Shown here: positions 36,206 to 46,231 of the stretch, one piece after another | How the letters are laid out: each line of letters opens with the position of its first letter | How positions within the stretch are numbered: position 1 is the stretch's first letter | Assembly (NCBI RefSeq): GCF_041154505.1 | Contig: NZ_AP028672.1 | Coordinates: 4,752,501 to 4,816,500, forward strand | Source of the DNA: Acidovorax sp. A79 | GTDB taxonomy: Bacteria > Pseudomonadota > Gammaproteobacteria > Burkholderiales > Burkholderiaceae_C | DNA: 64,000 nucleotides | Direction of reading: 5' to 3' | The notes under the pieces: model-generated | The model's input: only the letters and a program-made list of their open reading frames with translations | What the model was told of the DNA's origin: nothing | Database searches by the model: none | Translations under genes and position numbers: made by a program

Positions 36206-36616
36206 TCAGAGCAGGCCCAGCTGGCTCCAGAGCGAGTGCCCCAGAAAACGCCCGGGCAACAGGGTGAAGCCGCCTGCGACGATGCAGGCGCCGATGTAGA
36301 TGCGCTGCATGACCACGCGGTGGCCGACGATGTTGCGCCGGGCCAGGTAGATGAAGGACAGCACCAGCATCCCCAGCGTCACCGGGATCAGCAGGTGGAT
36401 GAGCCCGAAGCTCCCCCAGCGGGGACCATTGCCGCCGCTGATGAAGATGGCGGAGACCGCGGTGGCCACCATGAGGGTGACCCAGGCATATCCGGCGGCG
36501 CGGTGCAGGCGGGGGCGCTGGGTGGCGCCCTTGCGCGCCCACAGGGCGAGGGGGCCGATGGCCGTGGCGGCGAGGGCGGCGGCGAGGTGGATGGCGATGA
36601 CGGGGGTGAGTTGCAT
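36206..36616 (-). CDS. DUF2306-like membrane protein
   Basis: A 136-residue protein with four helices, resembling the DUF2306 family of predicted membrane proteins. Histidines in VIAIHLAAAL, RPRLHRAAGY, FGLIHLLIP and VGHRVVMQ lie at the ends of helices, as in haem-binding four-helix membrane proteins, but no haem role is shown. AGGAGCACCCC precedes the ATG. It is followed by the other small membrane protein gene. Function unknown. Confidence 0.75.
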   Translation of the reverse strand: MQLTPVIAIHLAAALAATAIGPLALWARKGATQRPRLHRAAGYAWVTLMVATAVSAIFISGGNGPRWGSFGLIHLLIPVTLGMLVLSFIYLARRNIVGHRVVMQRIYIGACIVAGGFTLLPGRFLGHSLWSQLGLL

Positions 36617-36965
36617 GGGGTGCTCCTGGCGCGTTCGATGGAGCGGACTGTGCCGCCGCCCGCCCGGGGCCGCCAGCGCCTTGCGACGAAACGCGGCCTG
36701 GCTGCCGCGAAATGCAGGATGGCGGTGCGGCCTGCAGGGCCTTGGGCCCCCGATTTCATGCAAACTCCGGGGAATGTGGGGACGCCGGCCGCCCGGAACG
36801 GAAGGTGCCCTGGCGCCCGGCCTCCCAGGTTTACTTTTCTTCGCACAGCGTTCAAGGCAAAGCTTGAATTGACTCTCTACGATCAGGCATGGCGCGATCC
36901 CCGCCGCCGCCTGTTGCCATTCCCCCAGTCCGGCCCGCAGCCCAAGAACACGAATCAGGACCGCC
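36617..36965. other. 349-base intergenic region upstream of the RND pump
   Basis: It separates the divergent DUF2306-like gene and the mdtA-like gene. No gene is supported on either strand. The part nearest the pump (36828-36960) is less GC-rich and contains TTTACTTTTCTTCG and TTCAAGGCAAAGCTTGAA. The latter (36850-36867) is a palindrome (TTCAAG ... CTTGAA) and could be an operator or part of the promoter. Confidence 0.45.
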
Positions 36966-38300
36966 ATGAACCCGCAAGACGTCAACGCGCCCCCGCCATC
37001 GGCCATTCCGCCCGCCCCCGCGGCCCCACCGCCCCGGCGCTCGCGATGGGTGGGCAGCCTGCTGGCCCTGGTGCTGGTGGGCCTCGTCGGCGGGGCTGCC
37101 TGGTACCTCGTCCAGCGTTCCGGCGGCGAGCAGGGCGCCGGGCCCGGCCGGGGCATGCCCGGGGGCGGGCGCCCCATGGTCACCGTGGGCGACGCGGTGG
37201 CTCGCAGGGCGGAGCTGCCCGTGGTCATCGACGCGCTGGGCACCGTGATCCCCGCCACCACCGTCACGCTGCGGCCCCAGGTGTCGGGCATGCTCACGCA
37301 GGTGCTTTTCACCGAGGGCCAGATGGTCAAGAAGGGGCAGGTGCTGGCGCAGATCGACCCCAGGCCCTTCGAGCAGGCGCTGATGCAGGCCCAGGGCACC
37401 CGGCAGCGGGACGAGGCCCAGCTGGAGAATGCGCGCCTCACGCTGGAGCGCTACCGCACCCTGCTGTCGCAGGACTCCATCGCCCGCCAGGACGTGGACA
37501 CGCAGGCCGCGCTGGTCAAGCAGCTTGAAGGCACGGTGATGACCGACAAGGCCCAGGAAGGCACGGCGCGCCTGAACCTGGACTACACGCGCATCACCTC
37601 GCCCGCCACGGGCCGCATCGGGCTGCGCACGGTGGATGCGGGCAACTATGTGACATCGGGCGATGCGACGGGCATCGCCACCATCACCCAGGTGGCCCCG
37701 ATCGACGTGCAGTTCTCGGTCCCGCAGGACCGCGTGGGCGATGTCCGGGCGGCGCAGGGTGCGGCGCCCACGCTGGCCGTGACGGCACTGGACCGCGCGC
37801 GCAAGGCCGAACTCGACAAGGGCCTTTTTTCCACGCTGGACAACCAGGTGGACACCACCACAGGTACCGTCAAGGCCAAGGCGCGCTTCGAGAACGCGGC
37901 GGGGGCGCTGTTTCCCAACCAGTTCGTGAACGTGCAGCTGCTGCTGCGCAACGTGCCCGCGGTGGTGGTCCCGGTGACGGCCGTGCGCACGGGCGCCAAT
38001 GGCGACTATGTCTATGTCATCAACGAAGACCGCACCGTGTCCCTGCGCAAGGTCAAGCGCGGCCAGGCGACCGTGGGGCTCATGGCCATCGCCGAAGGGC
38101 TCCGGGAGGGCGAACGCGTGGTGACCGAGGGCGGGGACCGCCTGCAGGACGGCATGGCCGTGCAGCTGCCCGGTGCCCCGGCGGCCGCGCGCGGCCCCCG
38201 CCCGGGCGCCAGCGGGCCCCGCTCGGGAGCGAGCGGGCCGCGTGGCGGTGCCTCCGGTGAAGGCCAGCAGCGCCGCCAGCGCCCCGCGCAGAACCCCTGA
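36966..38300 (+). CDS. RND efflux periplasmic adaptor (MdtA-like)
   Basis: A 444-residue membrane-fusion protein that links the inner-membrane RND pumps to the outer-membrane channel. An N-terminal membrane anchor (about 23-45) follows a proline-rich start. The lipoyl/hairpin region is marked by GTVIPATTVTLRPQVSGML and ITSPATGRIGLRTVDAGNYV, and the beta-barrel by PIDVQFSVPQDR, close to MdtA. The C-terminus is an unusual low-complexity tail with three GASGPR-type hexapeptide repeats and a basic end. It is the first gene of the pump operon, 12 bases before the first RND gene. Confidence 0.88.
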   Translation: MNPQDVNAPPPSAIPPAPAAPPPRRSRWVGSLLALVLVGLVGGAAWYLVQRSGGEQGAGPGRGMPGGGRPMVTVGDAVARRAELPVVIDALGTVIPATTVTLRPQVSGMLTQVLFTEGQMVKKGQVLAQIDPRPFEQALMQAQGTRQRDEAQLENARLTLERYRTLLSQDSIARQDVDTQAALVKQLEGTVMTDKAQEGTARLNLDYTRITSPATGRIGLRTVDAGNYVTSGDATGIATITQVAPIDVQFSVPQDRVGDVRAAQGAAPTLAVTALDRARKAELDKGLFSTLDNQVDTTTGTVKAKARFENAAGALFPNQFVNVQLLLRNVPAVVVPVTAVRTGANGDYVYVINEDRTVSLRKVKRGQATVGLMAIAEGLREGERVVTEGGDRLQDGMAVQLPGAPAAARGPRPGASGPRSGASGPRGGASGEGQQRRQRPAQNP

Positions 38301-38312
38301 GCCGCCACCAGC

Positions 38313-41300
38313 ATGAGTCCTTCACGTCCCTTCATCGAAAGGCCCGTGGCCACCGCGCTCCTGATGGTGGCCATCGTGCTCGCCGGGCTGCTGGGTTTCC
38401 GCTTCCTGCCGCTGTCCGCCCTGCCCGAGGTGGACTACCCCACCATCCAGGTCCAGACGCTGTACCCGGGCGCAAGTCCCGAAGTGATGAGCCGCACCGT
38501 GAGCGCGCCGCTGGAGCGGCAGTTCGGCCAGATGCCGGGGCTGGAGCGCATGGCCTCGACCAGCGCCTCGGGCGTGTCCATCATCACCCTGCAGTTCGGC
38601 CTGGGCCTGGCGCTGGACGTGGCCGAGCAGGAGGTGCAGGCGGCCATCAACGCCGGCAACTCGCTGCTGCCCGCCGACTTGCCCGCGCCGCCGGTGTATG
38701 CCAAGGTGAACCCCGCCGATGCGCCGGTGCTCACGCTGGCCATCAGCTCGGACACGCTGCCGCTGACCGAGGTGCAGAACCTGGTCAACACCCGCCTGGC
38801 GCAGAAGATCAGCCAGGTCAGTGGCGTGGGGCTGGTGTCGCTGGCGGGCGGGCAGCGCCCCGCGGTGCGCATCCAGGCCGACAGCAAGGCGCTGGCGTCG
38901 TACGGCATTGGCCTCGATACCCTGCGCACGGCCATCACCTCGGCCAATGCCAACAGCGCCAAGGGCAGTTTCGACGGGCCGCAGCGCTCCTACACCATCA
39001 ACGCCAACGACCAGCTGCTGACGGTGGACGACTACAAGAACCTCATCGTGTCCTGGCGCAACGGCGCGCCGGTGCGCATGCTGGAGGTGGCGCGCGTGGT
39101 CGACAGCGCCGAGAACAACCGCCTGGGCGCCTGGGCCAACGAGACCCCGGCCATCATCCTGAACGTGCAGCGCCAGCCGGGCGCCAACGTGATCGCCACG
39201 GTGGACAACATCAAGAAGCTGCTGCCCGAGCTGCAGGCGGGCCTGCCCGCGTCGCTCAAGGTCCAGGTGCTGTCCGACCGCACCACGGGCATCCGCGCCT
39301 CGGTGCACCATGTGGAGATGGAGCTGGTCCTGGCCGTGCTCATGGTCGTGCTGGTGATCTTCTTCTTCCTGCACAGCCTGCGGGCCACGGTCATCGCCAG
39401 CCTGGCCGTGCCCATCTCGCTCATCGGCACCTGCGGGGTGATGTACCTGCTGGGCTACAGCCTCAACAACCTGAGCCTGATGGCGCTGACCATCGCCACC
39501 GGCTTCGTGGTGGACGATGCCATCGTGATGATCGAGAACATCGCGCGCTACCTGGAGGAGGGCGAGCCGCCGTTCCAGGCCGCGCTCAAGGGCGCCACGC
39601 AGATCGGCTTCACCATCATCTCGCTGACCGTGTCGCTGATCGCGGTGCTCATCCCGCTGCTGTTCATGAGCGATGTGGTCGGCCGCCTGTTCCGCGAATT
39701 CGCGGTCACGCTCGCCATCACCATCCTCATCTCCGGCATCGTGTCGCTCACGCTGGTGCCCATGATGGCCGCGCGCTGGCTGCGTGCCGAACCCGTGGGC
39801 GGCCCCCGGGGGATGGCGGGGCGCATCAACCGGGGGTTCGAGCGGGTGATCGCGGGCTACGACCGCTGGCTGCAGTGGGTGCTGCGCCACCAGGGCGTGA
39901 CCCTGGCGGTGGCGGTGCTCACGCTGGCGCTCACGGCCCTGCTGTATGTGGTGATTCCCAAGGGCCTGTTTCCCACGCAGGACACCGGCCAGCTGCAGGC
40001 GCGCATCGAGGCCTCGCAGGACGTTTCGTACGACCGCATGAGCGAACTCCAGCAGGCGGCCGTGCGCGCCATCCTGCAGGACCCGGACGTGTTGTCGCTC
40101 AGCTCTTTCGTGGGAGTGGATGCCGCCAACAACACCATGCTCAACGCCGGGCGCATGCTGATCAACCTCCAGCCCCGGCGCGACGCGCAGGAGGCGATCA
40201 TGCTGCGGCTGCGCGAGCGGGTTCAGGCGGTGGCGGGGGTCACGCTGTACCTGCAGCCCACGCAGGACCTGACGATCGACGCGGAGACGGGGCCGACCGA
40301 GTACCGCGTATCCATCGGCGGCGTGGATTCCGCGCAGGTCAACGACTGGACGCGCAAGCTGGTCGAGCGGCTGCAGAGCGAACCCAAGGTGCGCAACGCC
40401 ACCACCGATGCGGGCGCGCAGGGCCTGTCGGCCTATGTGGACATCGACCGCAACACGGCGTCGCGCCTGTCGGTCACGGCCAGCACCGTGGACGACACGC
40501 TGTACAGCGCGTTTGGCCAGCGCATCGTGTCCACGATCTTCACCGAGACCAACCAGTACCGGGTGATCCTGGAGGCGCAGCAGGAGCAGCTCAATACGCC
40601 CGAGGCGCTTGGCACGCTGCAGCTGCGCACCGGCTCCGGCACCCCGACCCCGCTGGCGGCCGTGGCCACCATCCGGGAACAGCTGGCTCCGCTGCAGGTG
40701 ACGCGCGTGGCCCAGTACCCGGCCGCGACGCTGGGATTTGACAAGGCCGAAGGCGTGTCCCTGGGCAGCGCGGTGGACGCGATCCGCGCCGCGGCCAAGG
40801 AAATCGGTGTGCCGCCGGGGCTGTCGATGGAGTTCCTGGGGGCCGCGGGGGCCTACGAAAAGTCGCTCTCCAGCCAGCTGTGGCTGATCCTGGCGGCGAT
40901 GGTGTGCGTCTACATCGTGCTGGGCGTGCTCTACGAAAGCTACATCCACCCCGTGACGATCCTCTCCACGCTGCCATCTGCCGGGGTGGGGGCGCTGCTG
41001 GCGCTCATGGTGTCGGGCAACGACCTGGGCGTGATCGGCATCATCGGGATCATCCTGCTGATCGGCATCGTCAAGAAGAACGCGATCATGATGATCGACT
41101 TCGCCATCGACGCGGAACGCCATCAGAACATGCCGCCGCAGCAGGCCATCCACCAGGCCGCGCTGCTGCGCTTTCGGCCCATTCTCATGACGACCCTGGC
41201 GGCGCTGTTCGCGGCGCTGCCGCTGATGCTGGGCTGGGGCGAGGGCGCCGAACTGCGCCGCCCGCTCGGGCTCGCGATTTTCGGGGGGCTCATCCTGAGC

Positions 41301-41417
41301 CAGATGCTCACGCTGTTCACCACGCCGGTGATCTACCTGGCGTTTGACCGGCTGGGCCGCCGATGGACGGGCAGGGGCACGGCGGCGGCGCCCTTGCAGG
41401 CAGGAGAGGCGCCATGA
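38313..41417 (+). CDS. RND multidrug efflux transporter (MdtB-like)
   Basis: A 1034-residue hydrophobe/amphiphile efflux (HAE1) RND pump with twelve transmembrane segments and two large periplasmic loops. Family signatures include FIERPVATALLMVAIVLAG at the N-terminus, GFVVDDAIVMIEN in helix 4 with the proton-relay aspartates (DD), and GIVKKNAIMMIDFAID in the second half. MdtB works as a 2:1 heterotrimer with MdtC. The ATGA overlap with the next gene implies matched synthesis. Substrates are probably bile-salt-like, novobiocin-like or other amphiphiles, by analogy only. Confidence 0.9.
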   Translation: MSPSRPFIERPVATALLMVAIVLAGLLGFRFLPLSALPEVDYPTIQVQTLYPGASPEVMSRTVSAPLERQFGQMPGLERMASTSASGVSIITLQFGLGLALDVAEQEVQAAINAGNSLLPADLPAPPVYAKVNPADAPVLTLAISSDTLPLTEVQNLVNTRLAQKISQVSGVGLVSLAGGQRPAVRIQADSKALASYGIGLDTLRTAITSANANSAKGSFDGPQRSYTINANDQLLTVDDYKNLIVSWRNGAPVRMLEVARVVDSAENNRLGAWANETPAIILNVQRQPGANVIATVDNIKKLLPELQAGLPASLKVQVLSDRTTGIRASVHHVEMELVLAVLMVVLVIFFFLHSLRATVIASLAVPISLIGTCGVMYLLGYSLNNLSLMALTIATGFVVDDAIVMIENIARYLEEGEPPFQAALKGATQIGFTIISLTVSLIAVLIPLLFMSDVVGRLFREFAVTLAITILISGIVSLTLVPMMAARWLRAEPVGGPRGMAGRINRGFERVIAGYDRWLQWVLRHQGVTLAVAVLTLALTALLYVVIPKGLFPTQDTGQLQARIEASQDVSYDRMSELQQAAVRAILQDPDVLSLSSFVGVDAANNTMLNAGRMLINLQPRRDAQEAIMLRLRERVQAVAGVTLYLQPTQDLTIDAETGPTEYRVSIGGVDSAQVNDWTRKLVERLQSEPKVRNATTDAGAQGLSAYVDIDRNTASRLSVTASTVDDTLYSAFGQRIVSTIFTETNQYRVILEAQQEQLNTPEALGTLQLRTGSGTPTPLAAVATIREQLAPLQVTRVAQYPAATLGFDKAEGVSLGSAVDAIRAAAKEIGVPPGLSMEFLGAAGAYEKSLSSQLWLILAAMVCVYIVLGVLYESYIHPVTILSTLPSAGVGALLALMVSGNDLGVIGIIGIILLIGIVKKNAIMMIDFAIDAERHQNMPPQQAIHQAALLRFRPILMTTLAALFAALPLMLGWGEGAELRRPLGLAIFGGLILSQMLTLFTTPVIYLAFDRLGRRWTGRGTAAAPLQAGEAP

Positions 41418-44400
41418 ACCTGTCGCGCCCCTTTGTCGAGCGGCCGGTCGCGACCGTGCTGCTCACCATCGGCATGGCGCTGGCGGGGATCGCGGCTTTT
41501 TTCGTGCTGCCGGTCTCGCCTTTGCCGCAGGTGGACTATCCCGCCATTTCGGTATCGGCCAGCCTGGCGGGGGCCAGCCCCGAGACCATGGCCACCAGCG
41601 TGGCCACGCCGCTGGAGCGGCGGCTGGGGGTGATCGCGGGGGTCAATGAAATGACCTCGTCCAGTTCCAATGGCTCGGCGCGGGTCAGCCTGCAGTTCGA
41701 CCTGAACCGCGATATCGACGCGGCGGCGCGGGAGGTGCAGGCCGCCATCAACGCCGCCCGCGCCGACCTGCCCGCCACGCTGCGCAGCAACCCCACCTAC
41801 AGAAAGCGCAACTCGGCGGCGTCGCCCGTCATCATCCTCGCGCTGACGTCCAAGACCCGCACGCCGGGCGAGATCTACGATGCCGTCTCCAACGTGGTGA
41901 GCCAGCGCCTGTCGCAGGTGGAGGGTGTGGGCGAGGTGGAGATCGGTGGCGGCTCGCTGCCCGCCGTGCGGGTGGAGCTGCTGCCGTTCGCGCTCAACCG
42001 CTACGGCATCAGCACCGAGGATGTGCGCGCGGCGATCCAGGCATCGAACGCCAACCGCCCCAAGGGCGCCATCGAGGGCGATGGCCGCCGGCTGCAGATC
42101 TACACGCCGTCGCCCGCGCGCAAGGCCGCCGAGTACGAATCGCTGATCGTCGCCTGGCGCAACAACGCCGCCGTCCGGCTCGGGGATGTGGCGCGCGTGG
42201 TGGATGGCGTGGAGAACCTGCGCACCGTGGGGCTGTTCAATGGCGAGCCCGCCATCATCGTGCTGGTCACGCGCCAGCCCGGCGCCAACATCATCGAGAC
42301 CGTGGATGCCGTGCGCGCCCTGCTGCCCGATCTGCAGGCGCAGCTGCCGCAGGACATCCAGGTGGCGGTGGCGTCTGACAGCACCAATTCCATCCGTTCT
42401 TCCCTGCACGAGATCGAGCTCACCCTGATGGTGTCCATCGCCCTCGTGGTGCTGGTGGTGGGCCTCTTTCTGCGCAAGGCGCGCGCCACCGTGATTCCGG
42501 CGGTCGCCACGGTGGTGTCCCTGCTGGGCACTTTCGGCGTCATGTATTTCCTGGGCTTCAGCCTGAACAACCTGAGCCTGATGGCGCTGACGGTGGCCAC
42601 CGGCTTCGTGGTGGACGATGCCATCGTGGTGCTGGAAAACACCATGCGGCACATCGAGGCCGGCATGGGCCGCATGGAGGCCGCGCTGCGCGGCGCGCGC
42701 GAAGTGGGGTTCACCGTGCTCTCGATCAGCCTGTCGCTGGTGGCGGTGTTCATTCCGCTGCTGTTCATGGACGGGCAGGTGGGGCGGCTGTTCCGTGAGT
42801 TCGCGATCACGCTGTCGGCGGCGGTGATGATCTCGCTGGTGATCTCGCTCACCACCACGCCCATGATGTGCGCGTGGCTGCTGCGCGAGCATGATCCTGC
42901 CAGCGACAAGCCGCCGTCGCGCCTGGCGCGATGGGCCGAGCGCGGCTACCAGGGCGTGCTGCGCGGCTACGAGCACAGCCTGGACTGGGCGCTGGCCAGC
43001 AAGGCGCTGGTGGTTCTCATCCTGCTGGCGGTGATCGGGCTCAACGTGTACCTGTTCGCCAAGATTCCCAAGGGGTACTTCCCCGAGCAGGACAACGGAC
43101 AGCTCAATGCGGGCCTGCGGGCCGACCAGAGCATCTCGTCCGACGCGCTGGCGCGCAAGCTGCGCGAGGCCGTGGAGATCATCCGCAAGGATCCAGCGGT
43201 CGATACCGTGGTGGGCTTCTCGGGGGGCAGCCGCGCGGGGGGCGGCTTCATGTTCGTGAATCTCAAGCCCCTGGCGCAGCGCACGGACAGCACGCCGGCC
43301 GTCATCGCGCGCCTGCGGCCGCAGCTCAACCAGATCACGGGGCTGCGCGTGTTCCTGAACCCGGTGCAGGACCTGCGGATGGGCGGGCGCTCCAGCAATT
43401 CCACCTACCAGTACACGCTCAAGAGCGACAACATGGCGGACCTCAAGCAATGGGCCGGCAAGCTGGCGGAGCGGCTCAAGGATGAACCGCTGCTCAAGGA
43501 CGTGGACACGGACCAGGCGGAAAATGGCGTGGAGACCTATGTGGAGGTGGACCGCGCCAGTGCCTCGCGCCTGGGGGTGAGTTCATCGGCCGTCGACAAC
43601 GCGCTGTACAACGCGTTCGGCCAGCGCTCCGTGGCCACGATCTATGGCGAACTCAACCAGTACGCCGTCATCATGGAGTGGGCGCCCGAATACACGCGCG
43701 GTCCGCCGGCGCTCAAGGACATCTACGTGGCGTCCAACCCGACCGGCGCCACGGGGACGGCGGCGAACCCGGGACAGCGCGGCGCGTCCACGGGGCAGGT
43801 GATCAGCACCACGCCCTCCACCATGGTGCCGCTCAGCGCCATCGCGCGCGTGGTGGAAAGGGCCTCGCCCACCTCCATCAGCCACCAGGACGGTGAACTG
43901 GCCACCACCATCTCGTTCAACATCGACCCCGGTACCACGCTGGGCCAGGCGCGCCAGGTGATCGAGCAGGCGGAGGCCGACATCGCCATGCCGACCAATG
44001 TGCGTGGCAGCTTCCAGGGCACGGCGCTGAGCGCGCAGCAATCCCAGGGGCAGCAGGCGTTCCTGATCATCACGGCCGTCGTGGTGATCTACATCGTGCT
44101 GGGCGTGCTGTATGAAAGCCTGATCCATCCGATCACCGTGCTCACCACCCTGCCCTCGGCGGGGGTGGGGGCCGTGCTGGCCCTGCTGCTGTTCAACATG
44201 CAGTTCACCATCATCGCGCTCATCGGCGTGTTTCTTCTCATCGGGATCGTGAAGAAGAACGCCATCATGATCATCGACTTTGCCCTGGAGGCCGAGCGTG
44301 CCCGCGGCTTGACGGCGCTGGAGGCCGTGCGCGAGGCCTGTGTGCTGCGCTTTCGCCCCATCCTGATGACCACCATGGCCGCCGCGCTGGGCGCCTTGCC

Positions 44401-44596
44401 GCTGGCCATCGGCTTCGGCCAGGGGTCCGAGCTGCGCCAGCCCCTGGGCGTGGCGATCATCGGCGGGCTGATCGCCAGCCAGCTGCTGACCCTGCTCACC
44501 ACCCCGGTGGTCTACGTGCTGCTCGACAAGCTGCGCACGCCCGCCCCCAACGAACAACACCTGAGCCGCGCCGGAGCCCCCGGCGCGGCCACCTGA
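41414..44596 (+). CDS. RND multidrug efflux transporter (MdtC-like)
   Basis: A 1060-residue HAE1 RND pump paralogous to its neighbour. It has PFVERPVATVLLTIGMALAG, FVVDDAIVVLENTMRHIE and GIVKKNAIMIIDFALEAERA. An insertion around 800 (GATGTAANPGQRGASTGQV) marks the periplasmic part. With the MdtB-like protein it would form a heterotrimer in the inner membrane, driven by the proton gradient. Its ATG overlaps the preceding stop. The NodT-type channel gene follows 9 bases after its stop, completing the tripartite set. Confidence 0.9.
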   Translation: MNLSRPFVERPVATVLLTIGMALAGIAAFFVLPVSPLPQVDYPAISVSASLAGASPETMATSVATPLERRLGVIAGVNEMTSSSSNGSARVSLQFDLNRDIDAAAREVQAAINAARADLPATLRSNPTYRKRNSAASPVIILALTSKTRTPGEIYDAVSNVVSQRLSQVEGVGEVEIGGGSLPAVRVELLPFALNRYGISTEDVRAAIQASNANRPKGAIEGDGRRLQIYTPSPARKAAEYESLIVAWRNNAAVRLGDVARVVDGVENLRTVGLFNGEPAIIVLVTRQPGANIIETVDAVRALLPDLQAQLPQDIQVAVASDSTNSIRSSLHEIELTLMVSIALVVLVVGLFLRKARATVIPAVATVVSLLGTFGVMYFLGFSLNNLSLMALTVATGFVVDDAIVVLENTMRHIEAGMGRMEAALRGAREVGFTVLSISLSLVAVFIPLLFMDGQVGRLFREFAITLSAAVMISLVISLTTTPMMCAWLLREHDPASDKPPSRLARWAERGYQGVLRGYEHSLDWALASKALVVLILLAVIGLNVYLFAKIPKGYFPEQDNGQLNAGLRADQSISSDALARKLREAVEIIRKDPAVDTVVGFSGGSRAGGGFMFVNLKPLAQRTDSTPAVIARLRPQLNQITGLRVFLNPVQDLRMGGRSSNSTYQYTLKSDNMADLKQWAGKLAERLKDEPLLKDVDTDQAENGVETYVEVDRASASRLGVSSSAVDNALYNAFGQRSVATIYGELNQYAVIMEWAPEYTRGPPALKDIYVASNPTGATGTAANPGQRGASTGQVISTTPSTMVPLSAIARVVERASPTSISHQDGELATTISFNIDPGTTLGQARQVIEQAEADIAMPTNVRGSFQGTALSAQQSQGQQAFLIITAVVVIYIVLGVLYESLIHPITVLTTLPSAGVGAVLALLLFNMQFTIIALIGVFLLIGIVKKNAIMIIDFALEAERARGLTALEAVREACVLRFRPILMTTMAAALGALPLAIGFGQGSELRQPLGVAIIGGLIASQLLTLLTTPVVYVLLDKLRTPAPNEQHLSRAGAPGAAT

Positions 44597-44605
44597 TCGG
44601 TGCCC

Positions 44606-46126
44606 ATGACACATTTCCATGCCCCGCTCACACCCGGCGCGCCCACGGCGCGCCGCGCCGCCCGCCACCCTGCGCCACGCCCCATGGCCCGCCCGGCCTC
44701 CCTGGCGCTGGTGGCGGCCATCGCGGCCCTGCTGTCCGCCTGCTCGGTCACGCCGCCTTACCAGCAACCCGACATGGCGGTGCCCATGTCGTTCAAGGAG
44801 GCGGGCGCCACCTGGGCCCCCGCGGCGCCTGCCGACGCGCTGGACCGTGGCCCCTGGTGGGAGCTGTTCCAGGATGCCGAGCTCAACCGCCTGGCCGAGC
44901 AGGTGCAGCTGTCCAACCAGAACATCGCCGCCGCCGTGGCGGCCTACGCGCAGGCGCAGGCCGTGGTGCGGCAGCAGCGCGCGGGCCTGCTGCCGTCCGT
45001 GAGCCTCTCGGGCGGCGCCACGCGCACGGGCGGCGAGGGCGCCACGCGCTCGGGCCTGTCCACCCAGGCATCGCTGGGGGTGGACTGGGCGCCGGACCTC
45101 TGGGGACGCCTGCAAAGCGGCGTGAACAGCGCCCAGGCCAGCGCGCAGGCGAGCGAGGCGGACCTGGCCTCCGCGCGCCTGTCGGCCGTGGGCACGCTGG
45201 CCTCGGCCTACTTCCAGCTGCGCGAGGCGGATGCGGAGATCGAGCTGCTGCAGGCCACGGTGGAGGGCTATGAGCGCAGCCTGCAGATCGCCCGCAACCG
45301 CTACGGCGCGGGCGTGGTGGCCCAGACCGATGTGCTGCAGGCACAGACCCAGCTGGCCAATGCGCGCGCCGACCTGGCCACCGTGCGGCAAAACCGCGCG
45401 CGCTTCGAGCATGCGCTGGCCGTGCTGACCGGGCGCGCCCCGGCCGATTTTTCGCTGCCGCGCGCGCAGTGGGTGGCGGCGGTGCCCGAGGTTCCGCTGG
45501 GCGTGCCCTCGACGCTGCTGCAGCGCCGGCCCGACATCGCGGCGGCCGAGCGCGCGGTGGCGGCCGCCAATGCGCAGATCGGCATCCAGCGCGCGGGCTA
45601 CTTTCCGAACCTGAGCCTGGGCGCGTCGGTGGGCAGCGGGGGCAGCAGCGTGGCCGACCTGTTCAAGGCGTCCACGCTGGTGTGGTCGCTCGGGCTGTCG
45701 GTGGCGCAGACGATCTTTGATGCCGGGGCCACCGCGGCCCGGGTGGAAGAAGCCCAGGCCGCGCGCGAGGGTCGCGTGGCGGTGTACCGCCAGACGGTGC
45801 TCACAGCGTTCCAGACGGTGGAAGACCAGCTCACGGTGCTGCGCACCTTGCAGGAGCAGGAGCCCCTGCGCCGCGAGGCGGTGGCCGCGGCGGAGCGCAC
45901 GGCGCAGCAGCTGCTCAATCGCTACCGCGAAGGGCAGGTGGGCTACACCGAGGTGGTGACGGCCCAGGCCTCGGCGCTGTCCGCACAGCGTGCGCTGCTG
46001 CAGCTGCAGGTCAACCGCCAACTGGCGGCGGTGACGCTGGTGCAGGCGCTGGGCGGCGGGTGGCAGGCGCCGTGGCAGGCATCGGCACAGACGCCTCAGC
46101 AGGCGTCTGCACAGGCGCGGCCCTGA
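44606..46126 (+). CDS. NodT-type outer-membrane efflux lipoprotein
   Basis: A 506-residue TolC/NodT-like channel. A lipoprotein signal has lipobox LSAC (ALLSACSVTPPY), followed by PWWELFQDAELNRL, the NodT N-terminal motif. Two outer-membrane-efflux repeats follow, with RYGAGVVAQTDVLQAQTQLA and RYREGQVGYTEVVTAQ. ATG 44606 gives a long n-region of 26 residues before MARPASLALV; ATG 44684 would give a more typical signal. The C-terminus carries Gln/Ala repeats (ASAQTPQQASAQ). It completes the pump operon. Confidence 0.87.
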   Translation: MTHFHAPLTPGAPTARRAARHPAPRPMARPASLALVAAIAALLSACSVTPPYQQPDMAVPMSFKEAGATWAPAAPADALDRGPWWELFQDAELNRLAEQVQLSNQNIAAAVAAYAQAQAVVRQQRAGLLPSVSLSGGATRTGGEGATRSGLSTQASLGVDWAPDLWGRLQSGVNSAQASAQASEADLASARLSAVGTLASAYFQLREADAEIELLQATVEGYERSLQIARNRYGAGVVAQTDVLQAQTQLANARADLATVRQNRARFEHALAVLTGRAPADFSLPRAQWVAAVPEVPLGVPSTLLQRRPDIAAAERAVAAANAQIGIQRAGYFPNLSLGASVGSGGSSVADLFKASTLVWSLGLSVAQTIFDAGATAARVEEAQAAREGRVAVYRQTVLTAFQTVEDQLTVLRTLQEQEPLRREAVAAAERTAQQLLNRYREGQVGYTEVVTAQASALSAQRALLQLQVNRQLAAVTLVQALGGGWQAPWQASAQTPQQASAQARP

Positions 46127-46147
46127 AGGGCGGCAGCCCGCTGCGCA

Positions 46148-46210
46148 TATACTCCTGTTTTGATAGCTGCTAGCGCTTGCCAGGCAAGCGGTAGAGGCAT
46201 ATTTGACTTA
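46148..46210. repeat. Dispersed palindromic repeat, copy F (upstream of uppP)
   Basis: GATAGCTGCTAGCGCTTG (46162-46179) is the left arm. CTAGCGCTTGC and GCAAGCGGTAG pair around CAG with one mismatch. A/T-rich flanks lie on both sides. It occupies the gap between the efflux channel gene and uppP. Confidence 0.8.
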
Positions 46211-46231
46211 AATTTTCCTTAAGGAGCGCGC

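Noticed and set aside
38322..41153. A 943-codon open frame antisense to the MdtB-like gene.
   Set aside because: It is a GC-driven shadow of the RND pump gene; composition is dominated by His, Arg, Gln and Gly and no motif is seen. The same applies to 43583-46021.
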